Below, in pieces: positions 8,544 through 12,275 of a stretch of 12,275 nucleotides of DNA. This stretch comes from an uncultured Altererythrobacter sp. Its GTDB lineage: Bacteria > Pseudomonadota > Alphaproteobacteria > Sphingomonadales > Sphingomonadaceae. The position numbers and the translations under genes were made by a program. The notes beneath the pieces were generated by a model. It saw nothing but the letters and a program-made list of their open reading frames with translations. It was not told where the DNA came from and searched no databases. The stretch is from assembly GCA_946885545.1 (NCBI GenBank), contig CAMPGP010000037.1, positions 1 through 12,275 on the forward strand. The letters are read 5' to 3'. The first letter of the stretch is position 1, and each line of letters opens with the position of its first letter.

Positions 8544-9278
8544 CTAGGTGGGAAGCGCGGCCACCGTGCGCAACAGCAGTTCGATGTCGCGATCGCGCGA
8601 GAGCCGGTGGTCGCCGTCCTTTACCAGTGCGACCTGTACGTCGTCCGAACGCAGTGCTGCGGCGGTGCGCAGGCTGATCTCCCACGGCACGTCGGCATCC
8701 GCCTGGCCGTGGAGCAGGCGCACCGGACAATCGATGGCGATCTCGCGCTCGAGCAGGCGCAGGCTCTCGGCATCCTGCCAGAAGGCGGCATGGGTCGGGG
8801 TGGGCTCGGGACCGTAGGGGTTGTCCTCGAAGACGGTTCGCCCGGAACGCAGTTCGGCCTTCTGCGCCGTGTCGAAGCCCCAGTCGGAGAAATCGGGCGC
8901 GGCGGCGATCCCGACCACGCCCGCCAGCCGCTCGCCGAGCGCTTCGCCCGCGAGCAGCATCAGCCAGCCGCCCATCGAGGATCCGACCAGCACCACCGGC
9001 CCGCTCGCCTCGGCCTCGATCAGCGACAGCACTTCCTCGCGCCAGCGCGACAAGGTGCCGTCGGCAAAGTCTCCGCTGCTTTCGCCGCAGCCCGAATAAT
9101 CGAGCAGGAGGCAGGCCCGTCCCTCCGCTTGCGCCCAGGCCGCCAGCGCGGTCGCCTTGCTGCCCGCCATGTCCGACATGTAGCCGGGCAGGAACACCAG
9201 CGCCGGCCCCGCGCCTTCGTGTGAGCGGAAGGCGATGCGGCGCCCGTCGGGCATTGCGTGGTATCGGATGTCGCTCAT
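8544..9278 (-). CDS. Alpha/beta hydrolase similar to ABHD10 (thioesterase/esterase)
   Basis: A 244-residue serine hydrolase. The sequence resembles the human mitochondrial enzyme ABHD10 (an acyl-protein thioesterase and acyl-glucuronide esterase) in several blocks I recognise: FLPGYMSDMAGSKA (29-42), LLDYSGCGESSG (58-69), VGSSMGGWLML (98-108) and RLLHGQADADVPW (187-199). The likely catalytic triad is Ser101 in GSSMG, Asp194 and His224 in the GDHRLS block. There is no signal peptide, so it should act in the cytoplasm. I chose ATG 9278; an ATG at 9290 adds four residues (MAPR) and cannot be ruled out, as neither has a clear ribosome binding site. It starts 43 bp after the small lipoprotein and is followed closely by the TPR gene. 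The natural substrate is not known; a fatty-acyl thioester is a reasonable guess from the family. Confidence 0.88.
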   Translation of the reverse strand: MSDIRYHAMPDGRRIAFRSHEGAGPALVFLPGYMSDMAGSKATALAAWAQAEGRACLLLDYSGCGESSGDFADGTLSRWREEVLSLIEAEASGPVVLVGSSMGGWLMLLAGEALGERLAGVVGIAAAPDFSDWGFDTAQKAELRSGRTVFEDNPYGPEPTPTHAAFWQDAESLRLLEREIAIDCPVRLLHGQADADVPWEISLRTAAALRSDDVQVALVKDGDHRLSRDRDIELLLRTVAALPT

Positions 9279-9321
9279 GCGCGGGGCCATGCCCGCCAGG
9301 CACAACGTATGGCAACCCGGG

Positions 9322-9426
9322 TCAGTAAAGCGCAGGAGGCTCGTAGAGGCGCGACGGCTCTTCCGTGCGTTCGCCACACCCGGCGAGTAGCAGGCAGGCC
9401 ATCAACAATGTTGCAACGTGCTTCAT
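9322..9426 (-). CDS. Small lipoprotein, 34 residues
   Basis: A very short gene. The product starts MKHVATLLMACLLLAGCGE: one positive residue, a hydrophobic core and the lipobox LAGC, so lipidation is expected at Cys17, leaving an 18-residue lipopeptide with an acidic middle and an aromatic end (EPPALY). The ribosome binding site GAGGG lies 7-8 nt before the ATG, and overlaps the stop codon of the XRE gene (GAGTGAGGG), which suggests coupling. It lacks the GPLY motif of LptM, so I do not assign it to that family. Function unknown; existence is supported by the start signal, lipobox and position rather than by homology. Confidence 0.72.
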   Translation of the reverse strand: MKHVATLLMACLLLAGCGERTEEPSRLYEPPALY

Positions 9427-9435
9427 GGTTTTCCC

Positions 9436-9627
9436 TCACTCGCGCTCAAATATAGCTTCGATCGGCATTTCGAACAACTCCGCAATGCGAAAGGCCAGCG
9501 GTAGCGAAGGATCGTAACGCCCCGTCTCGATCGCATTGACGCTCTGCCGCGATACTTCGAGGCGCTGTGCGAGGTCCTGCTGGCTCCAGTCGCGCTCGGC
9601 GCGCAGGACCTTGAGGCGGTTCTTCAC
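9436..9627 (-). CDS. XRE-family DNA-binding regulator, 63 residues, GTG start
   Basis: A single helix-turn-helix domain with no other part: MKNRLKVLRAERDWSQQDLA, then the recognition helix SRQSVNAIETGRYDPSLPLAF (about 26-46), ending in the PIEAIFERE tail typical of the short regulators seen beside small membrane proteins. The start is a GTG at 9627 whose GTGA overlaps the stop of the membrane protein gene; GGAG lies 7 nt upstream. The longer open frame to 9711 is out of family. It is the third gene of a four-gene set and probably controls its own operon through the dyad at 10446-10472; that link is an inference. Confidence 0.9.
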   Translation of the reverse strand: MKNRLKVLRAERDWSQQDLAQRLEVSRQSVNAIETGRYDPSLPLAFRIAELFEMPIEAIFERE

Positions 9628-10235
9628 GTGCCGTCTCCCGCGGTCCGGTCGCGCCAGGCCATCCAGCATTGCGAGAGCCCCATGCCGATCGCCCAGACCG
9701 GGAATGTCCACCAGGCCCAGACGTGCGGGACCACGCCGAAGGTTTCGAGGAAGCCCCAGAAACTGCCCGCCGCCAGCACCACGCCGAGCCCGAACAGCGA
9801 AGCCATCGCGGCGCGGTGGCGGAGGAACTCGTCATCCTCCTCGATCAGGTAGCGCGCCATGGCCCAGATCATGACGAAGATCGGCAGGACCGGCAGCAAG
9901 GCGATAGCGAAGGCCGCCGCTCCGGCGAGGTCCATGCGCTCGTGGAGCGTGATCGCGAGGCCGAGCCCGATGACGTAGCCGAAGGTGCCGGCCATGAAGC
10001 GCCGGGTATAGCGCAACACGGCCGGGCTGAGATGGCCCGTCTCGCGCTGGCGCGCCAGCGACGCGCGGACCAGCGGCACGATCAGGACCATTGCCCCGCA
10101 CATCAGCACGAAGCCGGTCGTCTCCCCGATCGCGTCGCTCATCCGCAGACCCGCGATGGCCGCGAACGAACCCGCCATGAGCCCGCCCCAGAACCAGCGC
10201 GAGCGACCGGCCGGGCGCACAGCTGCGGCGTTCAT
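9624..10235 (-). CDS. Six-helix membrane protein paired with the XRE regulator
   Basis: A 203-residue inner-membrane protein. Hydrophobic segments are at about 14-30, 41-58, 80-97, 103-128, 142-161 and 172-193. Between the fourth and fifth lies an acidic loop MARYLIEEDDEFLRHRAAMAS that looks like the most characteristic part of the protein. Trp and aromatic residues are frequent near the C-terminus. The ATG at 10235 has an excellent ribosome binding site (AAGGA, 6 nt spacing) and forms an ATGA overlap with the stop of the 54-residue gene upstream. Its own stop overlaps the GTG of the XRE gene. Arrangements of a small XRE protein with a multi-helix membrane protein are common in bacteria, but I know no demonstrated function for this one. 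Confidence 0.88.
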   Translation of the reverse strand: MNAAAVRPAGRSRWFWGGLMAGSFAAIAGLRMSDAIGETTGFVLMCGAMVLIVPLVRASLARQRETGHLSPAVLRYTRRFMAGTFGYVIGLGLAITLHERMDLAGAAAFAIALLPVLPIFVMIWAMARYLIEEDDEFLRHRAAMASLFGLGVVLAAGSFWGFLETFGVVPHVWAWWTFPVWAIGMGLSQCWMAWRDRTAGDGT

Positions 10236-10396
10236 TGCACGTCCTTGCGCGGCTGGCGGCATGCGGCGGCACCGAGGAAGAGCGGCGCCGTGAGAATCGC
10301 CGCGAACGTCGTCCAGTCGGGCAGGACATCGACGATGTTGAGCAGGGCGATGGCGATCACGGCGATGCCCCAGAATAGCGCTCTGGTACGGGTCAT
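10232..10396 (-). CDS. Small membrane protein, 54 residues
   Basis: First gene of the XRE set and very short. The product begins MTRTRALFWGIAVIAIALLN, with a first membrane segment at about 7-22, a short polar turn (DVLPDWTT) and a second hydrophobic stretch FAAILTAPLFLGAAAC (31-46), then a basic tail (RQPRKDVQ); this suggests a two-helix hairpin. GGGAG lies 8 nt before the ATG. The stop shares bases with the start of the next gene (ATGA), a strong sign that the frame is translated. No homologue is recognised. Confidence 0.82.
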   Translation of the reverse strand: MTRTRALFWGIAVIAIALLNIVDVLPDWTTFAAILTAPLFLGAAACRQPRKDVQ

Positions 10397-10426
10397 TGGT
10401 CAAGCTCCCTTGTTTGTATGTAAAGG

Positions 10427-10455
10427 GACCTAGACACAAGCGGCGCATATGTCAA
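10427..10455 (-). promoter_or_regulatory. Sigma-70-type promoter of the XRE/membrane protein operon
   Basis: On the minus strand a perfect TTGACA (10455-10450) is followed after 17 bp by TAGGTC (10432-10427). The -10 is a poor match, the -35 and spacing are ideal. The expected start point is near 10420, giving a leader of about 25 nt before the ATG at 10396. No other pair this good was seen between the two divergent genes on this strand. Confidence 0.55.
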
Positions 10456-10472
10456 GCGACCATGACAATATG
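10446..10472. promoter_or_regulatory. Imperfect dyad over the -35 box, candidate XRE operator
   Basis: CATATGTCA (10446-10454) and TGACAATATG (10463-10472) are inverted copies apart from one extra A, with 8 bp between them. The left arm overlaps the TTGACA box of the minus-strand promoter. A further TGTCA half-site lies at 10484-10488, towards the thrS promoter. Position over a promoter and the presence of an autogenous-type XRE gene in the operon make an operator likely; binding by that protein is inferred. Confidence 0.45.
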
Positions 10473-10499
10473 GCGGTGGTGCTTGTCAGCGCGCCATGC

Positions 10500-10528
10500 T
10501 TGATCGGGCCCGCCGACGCGGCTATCCA
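10500..10528 (+). promoter_or_regulatory. Putative thrS leader promoter
   Basis: TTGATC (10500-10505), 17 bp, then TATCCA (10523-10528). The -35 matches consensus at four of six positions including TTGA; the -10 is weak (TAT conserved). Transcription would be expected to begin at about 10534-10537, that is, on or next to the ATG of the leader peptide at 10536. No ribosome binding site is seen before that ATG, which agrees with a leaderless start, as is known for trpL of Sinorhizobium meliloti. Confidence 0.5.
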
Positions 10529-10535
10529 TTCCCGT

Positions 10536-10604
10536 ATGAAGGCGTTCGGCTTCACGACCACTACCACCACCCGGTTCGTCCGGGGGCGGTCGGTCGCGCG
10601 CTGA
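10536..10604 (+). CDS. Threonine-rich leader peptide of the thrS attenuator, 22 residues
   Basis: A short frame from ATG 10536 to TGA 10602-10604. The product begins MKAFGF, then has six Thr in a row at residues 7-12 encoded by ACG ACC ACT ACC ACC ACC (10554-10571), then a basic tail (RFVRGRSVAR). A run of the cognate amino acid directly before the synthetase for that amino acid is the hallmark of an attenuation leader. The ribosome would act as a sensor of charged tRNA-Thr; the peptide itself needs no function. It has no Shine-Dalgarno sequence, but the predicted promoter would start transcription at its ATG. The stop codon lies in the loop of the antiterminator hairpin, just where a finishing ribosome would block it. 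thrS starts 131 nt after the stop. Confidence 0.82.
   Translation: MKAFGFTTTTTTRFVRGRSVAR
10570..10584 (+). promoter_or_regulatory. Early hairpin of the thrS leader (1:2 type)
   Basis: CCCGG (10570-10574) pairs with CCGGG (10580-10584) around the loop TTCGT, five G-C pairs. It begins at the last Thr codon, so a ribosome stalled on the Thr run would melt it. Its 3' arm is also the 5' start of the antiterminator, so the two cannot coexist. It may serve as a pause site for RNA polymerase. Confidence 0.6.
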
Positions 10605-10624
10605 CGCGAACCGCCGCCGCCCGG
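10580..10624 (+). promoter_or_regulatory. Antiterminator hairpin of the thrS leader
   Basis: Bases 10580-10598 pair with 10605-10624 to give 18 base pairs broken only by three single-base bulges (U10590, A10609, G10619); the loop CGCTGA (10599-10604) contains the leader stop codon. The 3' arm covers nearly all of the terminator 5' arm (10612-10623), so formation of this hairpin excludes the terminator. Pairing was worked out by hand base by base; folding energies were not computed. Confidence 0.68.
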
Positions 10625-10643
10625 TTTCGGGCGGTGCGGCGTT
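10612..10643 (+). terminator. Attenuator terminator of thrS
   Basis: A very GC-rich stem: 10617-10623 pair with 10628-10634 (7 bp) and 10612-10616 pair with 10637-10641 (5 bp), with a 2-base bulge (TG, 10635-10636) and loop GTTT. It is followed by TTCCTCCC, a pyrimidine tract but only two consecutive T, so the termination signal is weaker than in enteric bacteria; many high-GC alphaproteobacterial terminators are like this. Downstream there are 92 nt to the thrS ATG. Confidence 0.6.
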
Positions 10644-10682
10644 CCTCCCGAAATCGCTGACCAGACCAACGCCGCTCTTCAA

Positions 10683-10712
10683 GCGTGCGCCTGCCTGTGC
10701 CATGGCGCTCGC
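10683..10712 (+). other. Second hairpin between attenuator and thrS
   Basis: GCG-T-GCGCC (10683-10691) pairs with GGCGC-T-CGC (10704-10712): eight pairs around a T-T mismatch with a 12-base loop. It ends 23 nt before the thrS ATG and has no T-run, so it is not a terminator. It could affect translation or stability of the mRNA, or be chance in GC-rich sequence. Confidence 0.3.
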
Positions 10713-10735
10713 CAAACGAACGGACGACGAGACCA

Positions 10736-12275
10736 ATGACGGAACTGCTCAAGATCAGCCTGCCCGACGGATCGGTGCGCGAGGTCGCGCCGGGCACCAC
10801 TCCGGCCGATGTCGCCGCGGCGATCGGGCCGGGTCTCGCCAAGGCGGCGCTCGCCGCGCGTGTCAACGGCGAGCTTCGCGATATCACGCGCCCGTTCGAC
10901 GGCGATGCGCAGCTCGCGCTGGTCACTGCGCGCGACGAGGCCGATGCACTCGAACTGGCGCGGCACGATTACGCGCACGTGCTAGCCGAAGCGATCCAGG
11001 CGCTGTGGCCGGGCACGCAGATCACCTTCGGCCCCTCGACCGACGACGGCTTCTACTACGACGTGAAGGCGCCCGACACGCGCGACCCGTTCTCGATGGA
11101 CGACCTGCCTGCGATCGAAGAAAAGATGCGCGAGATCATCCGCGCCGACAAGCCGCTGCGCCGCGAGGTCTGGAGCCGCGAGGCGCTGATCGAAAAGTGG
11201 AGCTCCGAAGGCGAGAGCTTCAAGGCCGAATGGGCGAAGGAACTGCCCGAGAACGAGGAACTGACGGTCTACTGGTCGGGTGAGGACTGGCTCGACATGT
11301 GCCGGGGGCCGCACCTCGCCAGCACCGGCAAGCTCGATCCGCAGGCGTTCAAGCTGATGCGCGTCGCCGGCGCCTACTGGCGCGGCGACCAGAACAACGC
11401 GCAGTTGACGCGCATCTACGGCACCGGCTGGCTCAACAAGAAGCAACTCGACGCGCACCTCCACAAGCTGGAGGAAGCCGCCAAGCGCGACCACCGCAAG
11501 CTCGGCCGTGAGATGGACCTGTTTCACTTGCAGGAAGAAGCACATGGCAGCGTGTTCTGGCACCCGCAGGGCTACCGCATCTGGCGCGAACTCGAAGCCT
11601 ACATGCGCCGCAAGATGGACGGCGCGGGCTACCGCGAGATCAAGACCCCGCAGCTGATGGACGTGCGCCAGTGGGAGCAGTCCGGCCATTGGGGCAAATA
11701 TGCCGAGAACATGTTCGCCGTGCCCGACATGGTGCCCGAGGTGGACGACAGCGGCGCGGGCGCGCATCCCACGGTGGCCCCGGATGCCGAGTGGATGGCA
11801 ATCAAGCCGATGAACTGCCCGGCGCACGTGCTGGTGTTCAAGCAGGGCATCACCTCCTACCGCGACCTGCCGATCCGGCTGGGCGAGATGGGCTGCTGCC
11901 ACCGCAACGAACCGCACGGCGCGCTCCACGGTCTGATGCGCGTGCGCCAGTTCACGCAGGACGACGCGCACATCTTCTGCACCGAGGCGCAGGTAGTCGA
12001 AGAGGTTCGCGCCTTCTGCAAGCTGGCGGACGCGGTCTATTCGGACTTCGGCTTCAGCTACGAGATCAAGTTGGCGCTCCGCCCCGAGAAGCGGCTCGGC
12101 AGCGATGCCGACTGGGACCAGGCCGAGCAGGAACTGCGCGACGCGGTCGAAGAAGCGGGCATGGCCAACGCCGATTACGGGTGGGAGGAACTGCCCGGCG
12201 AAGGCGCGTTCTACGCCCCCAAGCTCGAATGGCACCTGACCGACGCGATCGGCCGCACCTGGCAGGTCGGCACGA
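10736..12275 (+). CDS. thrS: Threonyl-tRNA synthetase, 5' part (3' end outside window)
   Basis: Charges tRNA-Thr with threonine, and edits mischarged Ser-tRNA-Thr, in the cytoplasm. The first 513 codons of the usual ~640-670 are present. In order: a TGS domain (about 1-62), the editing domain with the metal-type motifs HDYAH (His77, His81) and CRGPH (Cys189, His193), then the class II catalytic core. The core shows motif 1 around YREIKTPQLMD, the zinc ligand Cys361 in MNCPAH, motif 2 in CHRNEPHGALHG and the second zinc ligand His412 in DDAHIF. Motif 3, the third zinc ligand and the anticodon-binding domain lie beyond the window. A loop of roughly 18 extra residues compared with E. coli (about 329-353, VPEVDDSGAGAHP) precedes the catalytic cysteine; I recall similar loops in other alphaproteobacteria. 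Start ATG 10736 is the first residue of the TGS fold; its ribosome binding site is weak (GGA 11 nt and GAG 4 nt upstream). Expression is probably set by the attenuator upstream. Confidence 0.97.
   Translation, partial: MTELLKISLPDGSVREVAPGTTPADVAAAIGPGLAKAALAARVNGELRDITRPFDGDAQLALVTARDEADALELARHDYAHVLAEAIQALWPGTQITFGPSTDDGFYYDVKAPDTRDPFSMDDLPAIEEKMREIIRADKPLRREVWSREALIEKWSSEGESFKAEWAKELPENEELTVYWSGEDWLDMCRGPHLASTGKLDPQAFKLMRVAGAYWRGDQNNAQLTRIYGTGWLNKKQLDAHLHKLEEAAKRDHRKLGREMDLFHLQEEAHGSVFWHPQGYRIWRELEAYMRRKMDGAGYREIKTPQLMDVRQWEQSGHWGKYAENMFAVPDMVPEVDDSGAGAHPTVAPDAEWMAIKPMNCPAHVLVFKQGITSYRDLPIRLGEMGCCHRNEPHGALHGLMRVRQFTQDDAHIFCTEAQVVEEVRAFCKLADAVYSDFGFSYEIKLALRPEKRLGSDADWDQAEQELRDAVEEAGMANADYGWEELPGEGAFYAPKLEWHLTDAIGRTWQVGT

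Noticed and set aside
10430..10669. Minus-strand frame over the thrS leader with a VVVVVV run
   Set aside because: The Val run is the reverse complement of the Thr codons; it lacks a start signal and the region is explained by the leader and the divergent promoter.
10536..10735. T-box riboswitch as the regulator of thrS
   Set aside because: No T-box consensus sequence or stem I specifier arrangement is seen; the Thr codon run in a short translated frame fits leader-peptide attenuation better.
10702..11283. 193-codon plus-strand frame overlapping the start of thrS
   Set aside because: Out of frame with thrS, which carries clear TGS and editing-domain motifs over the same bases.
10982..12235. 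417-codon minus-strand frame opposite thrS
   Set aside because: Antisense to a clear thrS; low-complexity His/Ala/Val-rich product with no motif.

Overview
The window is high-GC, tightly packed bacterial chromosome that looks like an alphaproteobacterium, probably Sphingomonadales (Erythrobacter/Sphingomonas type). The reasons are the large ~1,570-residue NAD-glutamate dehydrogenase, the NCPAH form of ThrRS with an extra loop, the short XRE regulator next to a six-helix membrane protein, and overall codon use. The taxonomic placement is an inference from gene style, not a computed result.

Layout. Bases 1-563 (+) hold the 3' part of queG (epoxyqueuosine reductase). It runs tail-to-tail into an NADH:ferredoxin-reductase-type flavoprotein (547-1773, -), with a 17-bp overlap of the two coding ends. 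From there to 10396 every gene is on the minus strand. In transcription order they are: a 54-residue membrane protein, a 203-residue six-helix membrane protein, a 63-residue XRE regulator and a 34-residue lipoprotein; then an ABHD10-like alpha/beta hydrolase, a TPR protein and an MsnO8/YhbW-type luciferase-like oxidoreductase; then, after a 155-bp gap, the large NAD-glutamate dehydrogenase; and last the flavoprotein reductase. Stop/start overlaps of 4 bp join several of them (ATGA at 10232-10235 and 7688-7691; GTGA at 9624-9627), so the first seven genes are probably one or two operons. Two of these genes (the 34-aa lipoprotein and the 54-aa membrane protein) are very short but have good ribosome binding sites or coupled overlaps.

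Bases 10397-10735 form a divergent control region. On the left it carries a TTGACA promoter with an overlapping dyad, a candidate operator for the XRE operon. On the right it carries what looks like a complete transcription attenuator for thrS (10736 to the window end, threonyl-tRNA synthetase). A promoter is placed so that its start point falls on the ATG of a 22-codon leader peptide with six consecutive threonine codons. This is followed by three mutually exclusive hairpins (early hairpin, 18-bp antiterminator, GC-rich terminator). The model is that a shortage of charged tRNA-Thr stalls the leading ribosome on the Thr run, lets the antiterminator form and raises thrS transcription. This leader is the most interesting element in the window: E. 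coli thrS is controlled by its own protein on the mRNA, and Bacillus thrS by a T-box, whereas here the sequence argues for classical leader-peptide attenuation.
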